Assembly (NCBI RefSeq): GCF_000715075.1
Contig: NC_134102.1
Location: 51,903,348 to 51,967,347 of the forward strand
From: Nicotiana tabacum
Taxonomy: Eukaryota; Streptophyta; Magnoliopsida; Solanales; Solanaceae
Reading direction: 5' to 3'
DNA length: 64,000 nt
In this document: positions 32,301 through 44,564 of the stretch, piece by piece
Numbering within the stretch: position 1 is the stretch's first letter
Layout of the letters: each line of letters begins with the position of its first letter
Program-made: the position numbers and the translations under genes
The notes under the pieces: model-generated
Told to the model about the DNA's origin: nothing
Database searches by the model: none
Seen by the model: the letters and a program-made list of their open reading frames with translations, nothing else

Positions 32301-33497
32301 AGGACCCTGAATAGCTGGTGGGCGGTAAGAACTCTCTGGGATAGCACTGAGATAAGGTCGCACTGGAGCACCTCGAGGAGGTGGTGGTGCTGGATATGGG
32401 GGTTTGCTGGACTGTCCCCTCACGAACTGACCTCTGCCCCCGGACGGAGCACTTCTAAACTCTCCAGAGTACCTGAACCGCTTATCTCTCATAATCTGCT
32501 CTCGGCTCCGCTGACGTACACCCTCAATCCTCCGGGCTATCTCCACAACTCACTCATAAGAGGTACCCATCTCAACCTCTCGAGCCATAGTAGCCTGAAT
32601 ACCAGTATGTAAACCGGCTACAAACCTTCACACTTTCTCCGCCTCAGTAGGGAGTATCATTAGTGCATGGCGAGATAATTCAGAAAACCTCGCCTCATAA
32701 TCAGTCACTAACATCTGACCCTGCTGGAGCTGCTCAAACTGAAACCGCAACGCTTCCCTCTGGGAGGGTGGAATATACTTGTCCAAGAAGATACGGGTGA
32801 ACCTGTCCCAAGTCATGGGAGGAGAATCTACTGGTCTGCCAAGAGCATAAGACTGCCACCATCTACGGGCTCTACCCTCTAGCTAAAAAGTAGTGAAATC
32901 AACCCCATGGGATTCCAATATCCTCATGTTGTACAATCTATCCTTGCAATGATCAATGAAATCCTGTGGATCCTTATGTAGCTCATCCCCGAAGACAGGA
33001 GGATGTAGTCTAGTCCATCTATCCAATAGTTTCTGAGGATCGGCGGCTACAGCTGGCCTGGGCTCAGGTGTAGCTGCTGCTACTGGCTGGACTCCACCCA
33101 CGGGTAGTGCACCCTGGGTCTGATATACAGCAGCTGCCTGTCCATGAGCCTACGCGGTAGGGGTCTGTGCTCCCCCGCCCACCTGAGATGTGGCTGGGTC
33201 TGCCGGAAATAAAACGGCCTGAGTCATATTATCCATGAATCGCAGCATACGACCCATGACATCCTAAAATCCCGGTGCAGATGTGAAGTCCACCGGAGCT
33301 GGCTCTGCCATATGCACCTCATCCTGCTCCTCAATAATGGGATTCTCTACTGGATCCACTGGCGGCATAACCGGAATAGTCCTGGGACGTTCTCGCCCTC
33401 TACCACGGGCTGGAGCCCTCCCTCGGCCTCTGCCTCTAGCAACTGGGGGAGTAGCTCTTCCCTGGTCTGGAATCTCATTAGAGCGTGTTCTTACCAT
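32301..33497 (-). pseudogene. Element E gag
   Basis: It starts at 33497 with MVRTRSNEIPDQG and an RG-rich stretch. The gag domain (LHPPVFGDELHKDPQDFIDH, FLDKYIPPSQREALRFQFEQ, LVTDYEARFSELSRHA) is broken by stops at 33264, 33150, 32883, 32628 and 32550. Against sister copies these fit CAG to TAG or CGA to TGA changes. The reading frame is otherwise kept through all five stops, so the decay was by point changes. Confidence 0.9.
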
Positions 33498-33672
33498 CTG
33501 TGAGAGAATAAGAGAAGGATATTTAGTACTACATCAATTGCACGATGGAATATGAAGAAAGGTAATTTCCTAACACCATATAGCCTCTCGAAGATAAGTA
33601 CAAATGTCTCCGTACCGATCCGCAAGACTCTATTAGGTCTGCTCATAACTTGTGAGACCTACGTGAACCTAG

Positions 33673-33685
33673 TGCTCTGATACCA
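33673..33685 (-). other. Primer binding site of element E
   Basis: On the minus strand tggtatcagagca, three bases inside the LTR edge, matches the initiator tRNA-Met site. Confidence 0.9.
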
Positions 33686-33688
33686 TGT

Positions 33689-36518
33689 TGTCATGACCCA
33701 ATTTTACCTATAGGTCGTGATGGCGTCCAACACTACAGCTAGGCAAGCCAATAATAAGTCAAACGTACATTGGTTAAACTTTTATTCCAAGAAAATAATA
33801 AAATACCAACTTCTACCAATGTGTGTGCCAAGACCCGGTGTCACAAGTGCATGAGCATCTAGTAGATTATACAAAACTCCAAATACTGTCTGAAATGAAA
33901 TAGACAGAATATAAATATAAGAAGAGACACTGGTAGCTGCAGAACGGCTCAGAAAGGCAGCTCACCACTATGCCTCGGGATGACGTGGGTATGTGATGAT
34001 AGGTCCTCCACTAGTACCTGTCTCAGATCCTGCACAAAAAGTGCAGCAAGTGTAGTATGAGTACGTAAACAACGTGTACCCAGTAAGTATCAAGCCTAAT
34101 ATCGAAGTAGTAAAGACGAGATAGACGAGATGGCCGACTTTGACACTCACTATGGGTCAATAATAATTGAAATAAAATTAGGATATTCAAATCAGCATGA
34201 TTTACAGAATTTACAAATAATTTATTTAATCAGCGAAAATAATCAAATTCCTTCAAATGTAACAATTCTCAATATATTAATTAAATTCCTTCAATTCAAA
34301 TAAATTCCAATTTATCAATTAAATCTCATTTACAGGAGTAACAATTAATTCCTAAACAAGCAAGAATAATAATTCATTAAATTCCAAGGATTTTTCAATT
34401 TATTAATTAGCTTCACAAGCTGAAATAAATTATTAAAGTATCGTGTAATTATTATTATTAAGCACGATTTCTGCCGAGGACGTACGGCCCGATCCAGAGT
34501 GTCGTGTACACTGCCGAGGGACGTGCGGCACGATCCATAGATGCATCTATCCTGCCGAGGCGTTCGGCCCGCTCTACAAGAAAGGAGGACATTTTTTTAT
34601 GTGCCTCCGGAAGGAGAGTATATTCATTATAATATGAATTTGGGAGAAGAATAATTTCTTTTAACAATTAATTGATTTAAACAGACAATCAAGCCTATGA
34701 GATTTTTATCCTTTAATATCTTTATCTAACAATTCACAATATATTCATATAGATATCAACTAATATAAATAAATCAAAGAATACAATTTACACAAGTAAG
34801 GCATGCTTTGAGTCCTAAACTACCCGGACTTTAGCATTAATAGTAGCTACGCACGGACTCTCGTCACCTCGTGCGTACGTAGCCCCACAATTAGCAATAA
34901 TTATTTAATTTTAATCACCTATGAGGTAATTTCCCCCTCACAAGATTAGACAAGAGACGTACCTCGTATTGCTCCAATTTAATCCACTATAGGGCCTTTT
35001 TCACGATTATCCAACTCCGTCTGGCTCAAATCTAGCCAAAATAATTCGATAAAATCACTAAATATTGTAAAAATTAATTCTATAAGAAAATACTACATTT
35101 TAAAGAAAAGACCCCAAAATTAATTAAAAATTTGCCAGCAGGGCCCACATATTGGAATCCTGCGAAAGTTATGAAATCCGACAACCCATTCAATTAAGAG
35201 TCCAACCATACCGGTTTCACTCAAATCCGACTCCGAATCGATACTGAAATCTCAAAATTTTGTTTCTATGAGATTTCTAAACTTTTCCAAATTTCAATCT
35301 CAAAACACTAATTAAATTGTGAAAATAATGATATACTTGTATATGTAGACCAAATCCGAGTTAGAATCACTTACCCCAATGTTTTTCCCTTGAAAATCTG
35401 CCAAAAGTCGACTCTGCTCAAGCTCAAGTTCATCAAAAATGGCAAATGGGACGAATGCCCTCTTTTTATAAAACTACCTAGCAGCCTTCGGAACTGGTCC
35501 TCGAACTGGGCCTCGATCGGGGCTTCGATCATAGGCTCGAGCCTAGACCTCGGTCATGGCCTCGATCAAGGCATCGAGGTTGGGCCTTCGATCATAGCCT
35601 CAATCATGGCATCGAGCTTGAGCCTTCGATCAGGGCATCGAGCATTGGTCTCGATCCTAGCCCTCGAGCCTTACCTTCGATCATGCCCTCGAGCCTTGCC
35701 TTCGATCGAGGCTTCGATACTGAGCCTCGTCCCTGGCTTCAACTCAGGCCTCGATCGTGGGCTTGATATCTGGGTTCGATCTGGGGCTCGATCTGAGGCT
35801 CGATCACAACCCAGAATATGCAGCAGAAGAGAAAATTGCAGCAGCTTTTTAAGTCCAACTTTTAATCCGTTAACCATCTGAAACTCACCCGAGGCCCTCG
35901 GAACCTCAACCAAATATACCAACAAGTCTGAAAATATCATACAAACTTAGTCGAACCTCTAAATCACATCAAACAACGCTAAAACCATGAATCATACCCC
36001 AATTCAAGCTTAATGAAACTAAGAGTTTTCAACTTCTACATTCAATGTCGGAACCTATCAAATCAACTCCGATTGACCTCAAATTTTACACACAAGTCAT
36101 AAATTACATAAAGGAGCTATAAAAATTTTTGGAACTGGATTCCGACTCCGGTATCAAAAAGTCAACTCATCGGTCAAACTTCCAAACTTAAATTCTTATT
36201 TTTAGCCATTTCAAGCCTAATTTAACTACAGACTTCCAAATAAAATTCCGAACATGCTCCTAAGTCCAAAATCACCATACGGAGATATTGAAATCATCAA
36301 AATTCTATTCCGAGGTCATTTTCTCAAAATGTTGGCCAAAGTCAAACTTAGCACTTTAAGGCCAACTTAAGGAACCAAGTGTTCTGGTTTTACCCCAAAC
36401 ACTTCCAAATCCCGAACCAACCATCCCCACAAGTCATAAATCATTACAAGCACCTACAGGAAGTTTTATTTTAGGGAACGAGGTTCTAAAAGTTAAAATG
36501 ACCGGTTGGGTCATTACA
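33689..36518 (-). mobile_element. 5' LTR of element E
   Basis: Colinear with the 3' LTR, differing by scattered single-base changes and small indels; for example it lacks one base in a C run and has an extra agacgaga-like insertion near 34120. The TCGA-rich array is at 35500-35815 and the TATA-like box at about 35470-35485. Confidence 0.92.
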
Positions 36519-36523
36519 ATTAC
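36519..36523 (+). other. Target site duplication of E, right copy
   Basis: attac after the CA... end of the right LTR, identical to 25719-25723. Confidence 0.9.
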
Positions 36524-36985
36524 AAGGAAGAGTGAGGGTGTTTTAGGCGAGGAAAGGGAGTCTAAGGAGGCCAAAAGGTCTCGAAGATCTGGAGGGTTCT
36601 GTTGATTTTACTCTTCAGCTAGAACCCATTATAGTGGAGGCTCGAGCAGTCGCTCAGCTCATTCTGCACATCAGATTACTCGGAGTGCTCCAGTTTATAA
36701 TGCACCACCGACACGAGATTCTTACAGTGGTTATTCTAGTTATCCGGCACAGACTCAGTACGAGCAGCCACAACCCCAGAGGGGTTGTTATGAGTGTGGT
36801 GATACTAGGCATATCATGAGAGATTGTCCCAGACTTGGGAGGGGTAGATCTCATCAGAACACTCCAGCTACAAGCTTTATTCCAGTCGATACTCCACGTG
36901 CACAGTCAGCTAGAGGTGGAGGCAGGCGGGTAGTGGGCGCCTAAGAGGTGGAGGCCCGACCCATTGATTTAATCACTATGATTTG
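36524..36985 (+). pseudogene. Element D gag, second part with zinc knuckle
   Basis: The frame continues gag of D after the insertion of E. It encodes EAKRSRRSGGF, a TGA at about 36603, a Ser/Tyr-rich linker (SRSAHSAHQITRSAPVYNAP) and the CCHC knuckle CYECGDTRHIMRDCP near 36787-36831. A second stop and frame slip occur near 36943. By about 36985 the match to gag-protease is lost and LTR-type sequence begins, so D is truncated here. Confidence 0.85.
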
Positions 36986-36989
36986 GCTG

Positions 36990-37974
36990 AGGCCAATGCA
37001 CATTTAAAATGGTTTTTGCATTGCTGGTTTTTCTACTGTTACCTGCTGCTTCTAACTGCCTTCACGATCGCGAAGGATTGGACGCAATCGCGAAAGGTAT
37101 TTGGTCAGTGGAGCTATTTGTTCTTCGCGTTCGCGCTTCTGAGGCCGCGTTCGCACTGGATTGAAGATTGTAGTATTTGCATCCGCGTCCATGGCTATAC
37201 GTTCGCGTAGTGTTGAGCGAGGGTTGGTCAGTCTATATGGATTCTTCATTGCGTTCGCAGTGAGTTGTCCGCGATCGTGGAAGTCTGGTAGTGTGTTTCA
37301 CCGCGTTCGCGAGGGTTTTGCCACGAACGCGTAGTGCAAAGTGAGGCAGTGTGGGTTTGTGCTTCGCGAATGCGAGGCTTCTACCGCGTTCGCGTAAGAG
37401 GATGCCTGGGCAGAAGTATAAAGTACTCTATTTCGAGCGTTTCATCCATTTTTACATTTTGGGATCTATGGAGCTCGGATTGAGGCAATGTTTGGAGCAA
37501 TTTTTACCATATGAATTGGGGTAAGTGTTCTCTACTCGGGTTTGGTTATATTTCATGAATCTATCTTCGTTTTTGGTAATTGGATTGTGAATTTTAAAGA
37601 GGAAATTGGGGGTTTTGGCCTAAAGTTTCATAATGTGAATTTTGAGTTTTGAACATCGATTCGAAGTCGAATTTGAGTGAAACTAGTATGGTTGGACTCA
37701 TAATTGAGTGAGTTGTTGGATTTTGAGAGTTTTGTCAGGTTCCGAGGTGCGGGCCAGGGTTGGAAGTTTTGGCCGATTTTGGGCTTTTGATTAAATATTC
37801 AACCTTTTTCATTTGGAATTATTTCCTTGTGCTTTAATTGATGTATTTGAGTTGCTTTTGGCTAGTTTTGAGCCGTCCAGAGGTCGCTATGCGCTAGATG
37901 GCATTTTTGGAGCATCGCTTACCTAGTGGGTTGGGTTAGGTGCCATTATGACTAGTTAGATTTTGGATCGTGAC
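36990..37974 (+). mobile_element. 5'-truncated LTR fragment F
   Basis: It enters in the middle of an LTR: a CpG-rich array (37060-37410) of tcgcgaa and gcgttcgcg words, then cctgggcagaagtataaag as promoter core, then the R/U5 part that ends gattttggatcgtgaca at 37974. The sequence before the array is missing. It differs from LTR D too much to be its 3' copy. Confidence 0.75.
37060..37410 (+). repeat. CpG-rich array of LTR F
   Basis: Mixed copies of acgatcgcgaagg, cgcgttcgcg and similar words, ending a few bases before cctgggcag and the TATA-like box at 37418. Confidence 0.7.
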
Positions 37975-39918
37975 AGTCATTCGGTGGTTTGAGGCCTTGA
38001 GTAGCTTCACTTCAGGTATTATGACTTGCACGTGTGGTCCGAATTAAATTTTGGGAAGTTCGGAGTTGATTTCGAAAGAAAATTCTAATTTCGGAAGCTT
38101 TAAGTTGGAGGAATTGATTAAGGTTTGCCTTTTGAGTAAACGACCTTGGAATCGGGATTTGAATGTTCCAACAGGTTCTTACAATGATTTTGGACTTGGG
38201 CGTATGTCCGGATTGGGTTTTGGGTTTTGGATGACTGTCAGCGTTTCAACGTCGAATGTAGAAGCTTGAAGTTCTAAAGTTCACTAAGCTTGAATTGGGG
38301 CGCGATTCGTAGTTTTAGAATTGTTTGATGTGATTTGAGGCCTCGAGCAGGTTCGTGTTATATTTTGGGACTTGTTGGTGTGATTGGACGGGTACCCAGG
38401 GGCCTCGGGTGTGATTTAGAGTGGTTACAGACCAATTCTGGCTGTTTTGGCTATTGTTGTTGCTGGATCTGGTTTTGTCCTTCGCGAACGCTAAGGGAGT
38501 CTCGTGTTCACGAAGAAGGGTTTTTGGGCGGTTAATTTTTGTTCATCACGAATGCGACACAGGGGTAGCGAACGCGGAGAGGGGCCTGGGGAACCTACAC
38601 TAACGCGAAGAGGCCATCGTGAACGCGTAGAAGGAAAGGGGGAGTTGGGCCTGGAGCAGGTCGGCCTTCACGAACGTGGATCTTGGATCGCGAACGCAAA
38701 GGGGCATGGGTCTGAGGCTTCGCGAACACGGCGTAGGTGACACGAACACAAAGAGGAATTATGAGGCAGTGGCATTTGACCTTCGCGAATGCGAGGCGTG
38801 AAGCGAACGCGAAGAAGGGTCGCCTGGGCAGTGTATAAGTTTGCCAAAACGGGTTTTGACTCATTTTATCTCAATCTTCCATGGGAGCCGAGCTAGGGGC
38901 AATTTTGGAGGAGCTTTTTTGTCACCCATCACAAGGTAAGTGATTCCCACCTATTACAAGTTAAATACCTGGTTTATATATGGATTTAGACATGGAAATT
39001 AGTAGAAGTTTGGGATTTTGAAGAAAAATCTAGAAATTGGTATTTTTGGAACTTGACCACAAAATTGGACATGGAATTTGTAATAAATTATATATTTGAG
39101 TTTGTGGTATCATGGGTAAAGTTTATCTTAGAAAAGTTTCGGAATTCGGGCGCGTAGGACCGAGGGTTGACTTTATTGACTTTTTGAGCAGAGTTGGGAA
39201 TTTGTTTAAATTGATTGATTATGGGTATTAGAGTATATTTTGTTTGGTTTGCACCTTATTTGACTAGTTTTAGATCTACGGGCATCAGTTTGAGGTGTTA
39301 GAGAGGCTTTGGAGCTGATTACGGAACTTCAGAGCGAGGTAAGTCTCCTGTCTAACTCTGTGAGGGGAAACTACCCCTAGGTGATGTAATTGTTATGTGT
39401 TACTTATTGCGGGAGCTATGTATGCACAAGGTGACGATAGTCCGTACGTATCTAATTTCATGCTATTGTCCGGGTAGACTTAGGTTCACACCATGCTATA
39501 ATTATACTATAGGGGTTATTTTGCTCGTTTAATTCCTTTATTTCATCTTACGACTTGAGACTGGACTTGCGTAGAGTGATAGACTTGCTTTTTTAGAGAT
39601 TTGACGGGCTTCATGACTAGCCGTGGAATAATTGTACTCCTTATACGAATTTCTCCCGCGTCATTTGTTTTCAATGAAAGGTTTTCCTTAAAAATTTATA
39701 ACTCACACGTCTATTCGTGAGTGGGGCCAAAAATACTTTATTGTAGTTGTGAAAACATTATCAGTAACCCTGTAAATTCTATTTCTTATTATTTAATTGA
39801 TGAAAATTATAGATTCAAAAATACTAAAATGAGTAATTAAGTTAAACACTCACTGTTGGCTTGCCTGACGGCGATGTTAGGTTCCATCACGACCTCTGGT
39901 GAATTTTGGATCATGACA
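37975..39918 (+). mobile_element. LTR G (1944 bp, lacks its first bases)
   Basis: It starts gtcattcggtggtttgagg, matching sister LTRs from about base 17 onward, so TGTAACGACCCGACC is missing. A CpG-rich array at 38475-38825 precedes cctgggcagtgtataag. It ends gaattttggatcatgaca at 39918. No primer site follows, so it behaves as a solo or recombined LTR. It joins LTR F directly. Confidence 0.75.
38475..38825 (+). repeat. CpG-rich array of LTR G
   Basis: Copies of ttcgcgaacgcgaag-type words, many decayed by single changes such as tcacgaacg. The array ends just before cctgggcagtgtataag. Confidence 0.7.
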
Positions 39919-42036
39919 AGGTGTCCTTGTACGAAGTGCAAGTGTTTGAATTTTTTGGGTTCGGAGGATGTTACGACTCATCTTTATAGAAAGGGGTTTA
40001 TAGATAATTATTTTGTGTGGACTAGTCATGGAGAGGTTGATGGTACTGATGGTGTATTGCATAACGTAGTTGTTGGTAAAAGTAGTAGGTCGGTGGAGAA
40101 TAGAGTTCAACATCCTAGATACCATGAAATGGCTGTGGATACTTTTGGGATGCAATTCGATTTTGAAACCCATGAAAGTGTTGAACAACCTCCTAACGAA
40201 GAGGCAAAATATTTTTATGAACAGTTAGAGGCCGCTAGTCGTCCACTAAGTGAAGGGAGTATGCACTCTCAGTTGTCTGTTGCGGTTATATTATTAAGTA
40301 TCAAATCAGATACCAATATTTCTCAAGCGGGAATGGATTCTTTCATTGGCCTTATGAGTGAACTAGTTGACCCAACTTTCAACATACTTGAAGATTTCTA
40401 TAAGGCTAAAAGAATGGTTTCTATGTTAGGACTCTCGTCTATGAGAATCGATTGTTATGAAGAGGGTTGCATGTTGTAATATAAGGGTGATGCAGATTTA
40501 GAAAGTTGTAAATTTTGTGAAAAACCACGTTTTAAGCAGTTTTCCAATGGGAAGAAGGTTGTTGTGAAGTCGATGCATTACTTACCTCTTATTCCTAGAT
40601 TAAAGAGGTTGTACGCATCGATGAGTTTCGCTCCTCATATGAGATGGCACTATGAAAATAGAAGGTCGCCGGGTGTTATGTGTCATCCTTCAGATGGGGA
40701 AGCTTGAAAGCATTTTGATAGGACGTATCGGGATTATGCTAGTGGACCGAGGAATGTTTGGTTGGGTTTGTGTGCTGATTGTTTTATGCCATTTTCTGTT
40801 TCTGCAACATCATATTCATGTTGGCCGATCTTTATTACGCCGTATAAACTTCCACCTGAAATATGTATGACTAGTCCATATATTTTCTTAAATTGTGTTA
40901 TTCTCGGTCCCCACAGTCCAAAGAGTTTGATTTATGTATATTTGCAACCTCTAATTGATGAGCTGAAACGGTTGTGGTATGATGGAGTTGAGACATATGA
41001 CATATCAATTAAGCAAAATTTCAACTTGCGTGCTAACTTAATGTGGACCATTAATGATTTTCCTGCGTATGGAATTTTGTCTGGGTGGATGACTGTTGGA
41101 AAGTTAGCATGTCCTTACTGCATGGAAAATGGTAAAGCGTTCACTTTAATACATGGCCGAAATCAGTCATGGTTTGATTGTCATCGTCAGTTCTTGCCAG
41201 TTGATCATAAATTCAGAAAGATGAAGAACGCATTGAAAAAGAATATAGTTGAACGTGATTTGCCACCTCCAATTTTGTCCGGTGAGGAAATTTGGGAGAG
41301 GGTTCAGAACTAAAGTTACCGAGGCCCCACCTTCTAGATTTCCTGGATATGGTGTTACTCATAACTGGAAAAAACATAGCATATTTTGGGAGTTGCCATA
41401 TTGGAAGGATAATCTTCTCTGACACAATCTTGTTGTCATGCATATTGAGAAGAACTATTTTGACAATTTGTTCAACACAGTGATGGATGAAAAGAATAAG
41501 ACAAAAGATAACCCGAAGCCTAGACTGGACTTACAAGACTATTGCAGGCGACCTGAATTACATTTGCAGTCTGCGAACAATGGTAAGATGTTCAAGCCCA
41601 AAGCCAGCTGCACATTCACTTTGGAACAAAGATGACAGATTTGTGAGTGGCTTGGAAACCTAAAGATGCTCGAAGGCTATGCTTCGAACCTGAAAAAATG
41701 TGCCGATATGGTTGAAGGAAAGCTGACTCATATGAAAAGTCATGACTGCCATATCTTCATGGAAACCTTAATCCCTATTACATTTGGTGGTTTGCCTGAA
41801 AATATCTGGAAACCCATCACACAGATAAGTTTGTTCTTCCAAGACTTATGTTCTACCACATTAAGGGAAGAAAACCTATTTCAAATGAATCAAAACATTC
41901 ATGTAATCAGTAATAAGCTAGAAAGGATTTTTCCATGTGGTTTCCTTGATGTGATGGAACACCTTCCAATTCACCATGTACACGAGGCGCGACTTGGAGG
42001 GTCGGTTCAATGCAGGTGGATGAATCCATTCGAGAG
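39919..42036 (+). pseudogene. CACTA (En/Spm) TNP2-type transposase pseudogene
   Basis: Three successive domains can be read. First the transposase-associated zinc domain (RCPCTKCKCLNF, HLYRKGFIDNYFVW), about 39919-40150. Then the TNP2 transposase core with YLPLIPRLKRLYASM, MRWHYENRRSPGVMCHP, LGLCADCFMPFSVSA, LWYDGVETYDIS, NDFPAYGILSGWMT and ACPYCMENGKAF, about 40570-41330. Then the DUF4218-type part with CSTTLREENLFQMNQNI and HEARLGGSVQCRWM, up to 42036. Stops at about 40477 and 40706 and frame changes near 41310 and 41630 disable it. The first and last codons touch LTR ends; the N-terminal start and C-terminus are missing. No CACTA termini were found. Confidence 0.9.
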
Positions 42037-43800
42037 TGTCACGACCCAAAATCCACCTAGTCATGATGGCACCTAACCCAACCCGTCAGGTAAGCCAATT
42101 AACAACTATCCAATTCAATTAATATTTAACTATCTCTAATACACTCCCCAAGGACTGATAGTAAAAATCATGAGTTTCTAAGATTAGAATCTACAAAGCT
42201 GGTATGAAATAAATACATCATCTGTTCGAAATGTACATAAACAGATTTTTATAAATCTAAGGTTACCATGAACAAGAGGCAGCTCATAGATAAATGCCCA
42301 GTGTAGTATGAGTTCAGAAGTGTAGATAGGAAGCTCATCGATCACAACAACATCAACATCCAATATCTGTATGCAAGGTGCAGAAGTGCAGTATGAGTAC
42401 AACCGACCCCATGTAATCAATAAGTAACAAACCGAACCTTAGGTTGAAAGTAGTGATGAGCTGGAACAAAGGTCAAGGTCCAACACCAATAGCCAACAAC
42501 AGTTCATAACAACATAATAAAAGAAATAAAAGATAGCTCATAGATAAATGCCCAGCTCGTCCACAGTTCCAGAAAACATAGTCCTGCTTTTCAAATATAT
42601 CAGTGAAAACCCAAATCCTTTACCGAAATCACCAATTTATGAGTAAGTTTGAAAACAATGATTTTTCCCAAAACTTTCAACAGGTAATTGTTTCATTTTT
42701 AAATAACATGAGGAAAATACATCTCTATGCCTACATGTCAATATGCAGGAGAAGTCATGAATGACGCAATATCGTACAGCATGAGGAAAAATGCATCTCT
42801 ATGCCTGCATGTCAAGTGTGTATGTCAATGCGATGCAACTCAGTGATAAAACCATATGCATACTCTCAGAGTATCATTTCACTCAGTCCTCCCAGTCACT
42901 CAGTTCTCACAGTCACTTAATCCTCCCAATCGCTCAGCACTGGCACTCGGCACTCGCACTCAATAGGTACCTGCGCTCACTGGGGGTGTGTACAGACTCC
43001 GGAGGGGCTCCTTCATCCCAAGCGCTATAAACTGCACAGACAACTCACGTGCTGCACAGACAACTCACGTGCTATAGTATCAATATTTCAAAATCAGGCC
43101 CTCGGCCTCACTTAGTCATCAATCTCTCCAGTCTCTCGGGCTCACAATGTCATGAAACTAGCTCGAAATGATGATATGATGTATCAATAAATAACAACAG
43201 CGACTGAGATATGATATGCAATGAATGTACATGACTGATTATGAAATTTCAATGTAAGCAAATAACTCAACAGCAGTAATGACCTTAGTGGATCCAAACA
43301 GGATAAGCATATAGTCTAGATATGGTTTCAAACATGAATCACAACTCGATAACTCTAGTACGAAGAGATTTCATGATTATAGATAAGTTTAGGTAACTAC
43401 ACAGTACCACAGAAATAACAGAGTCACAGTTCACACGGTGCACGCTCACACGCCCATCATCTAGCATGTGCGTCACCTCAACACCAAACACATAACACGT
43501 ATAGTCAGAGTCCATACCCTCAGCTCCAAGATTAGAAGAGTTACTTACCTCGAACAAGCCGAGTCCAATATCGAGCAAGCTAAACAGTGCTCCAGAAATT
43601 CCATTCTGCGAGTAACATCATCTGAACGGCTTGAATCTAGTCACAATTAATTTGATTCAGTCAACACAATTTATAGGAATAAATTCCATAAAAAATAGTA
43701 ATGTTTCCCACAAAAATCCAAAATTACACTCAAAATTCGTCAGTGGGGCCTACGTCACGGAATCCGACAAATTTAGGAACGATCCTGATTTTTATTATAA
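42037..43800 (-). mobile_element. LTR H, partial, minus orientation
   Basis: Read on the minus strand it ends tgcctagt-free gactaggtggattttgggtcg tgaca at 42037, the shared LTR 3' end. It contains a perfect 20-base tandem pair at 43032-43071 and a CACTC-rich decayed array. The leader motif gtggggcctacgtcacggaa on the plus strand (about 43745) marks the region near the promoter. The U3 part with the CpG array is absent; homology fades near 43800, so the right edge is approximate. Confidence 0.65.
43032..43071. repeat. Perfect 20-bp tandem duplication
   Basis: ctgcacagacaactcacgtg occurs twice without a gap inside LTR H. Confidence 0.9.
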
Positions 43801-44564
43801 AAGGATATTTTCCTTAATTTCATTCGGATCTGAATATTGAGGTGGGTCCTCCTATTATGCTCCGCTTATAGGTGAGCTTCGTAAATTGTGACTCACTTAT
43901 ATGTTTATCCCCGTTGGGAGATTTAAAGATATGAGCCCGTGTCTGTTATTTTATTTTTGTACACCATTGAGGGCTATAAGTCCAAAAGTAATTTTTATTA
44001 TTCATTACAACAGGTTTAATATGTTTTAGAATAATTGATTCCATTTTTTATTAATTATACGCCCTACCGGTATGAGGTTCATTATATGTTGTAAAAATTG
44101 TTTATGAAATATATTGAAAAGAAGAAAGAAAGGAAATTGAAAATTTCAATTGGCACAATGTGCAACATACTTGTGATTCGGAGTTGAGGACGAGATCCTC
44201 GCATTTTTACATGATGTGAATTATTTAAACCGGGCTGCAAGGCGCGGTGGAATTTATGTAAGGACGAGGTCCTTGTGGTGAAATATATATAAGTTTAAAA
44301 TTATCCCTTTGTGAAATTAATTTGTACAATAATATTAATAGGGAGTCATGCCTATTAGGCTTATTTGATAATTCTCGTATATTTTTCTGTGCATATTCAG
44401 CCATTTTGGTGCTGTAAACATTGAGTTTTAACCTATGAGATGAGTGCTCAGGTGGCGTTAAATGTGACTCATTAATCCGAGTAAGCAATCATGAGGTCTT
44501 CATGCCTCACATTTTGTTGTCAGTATTGTGAAAATTCGAAATGGGATGGTGGTTAATATGAGAT
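43801..44564 (+). mobile_element. LTR-like fragment, unresolved
   Basis: No gene is visible. Phrases such as gttgaggacgagatcctcgc and ggacgaggtccttgtgg, with a gggctgcaaggcgcggtgg stretch, resemble the downstream half of Solanaceae LTRs in plus orientation. No clean start or end can be set. The left edge meets LTR H, and the right edge meets the pol tail of element I. Confidence 0.4.

Larger units (their letters stand above)
25724..36518 (-). mobile_element. Element E, full-length Ty3/gypsy chromovirus-type retrotransposon
   Basis: A 10,795-bp insertion on the minus strand with two LTRs (25724-28536 and 33689-36518), primer site, gag, protease, reverse transcriptase, RNase H, integrase, chromodomain and polypurine tract in standard order. 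It is flanked by ATTAC on both sides and splits gag of element D. The LTRs look about 95 percent identical by eye, so the insertion is younger than D but not new. Eight stop codons and at least three frame breaks make it unable to move by itself. Confidence 0.95.
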
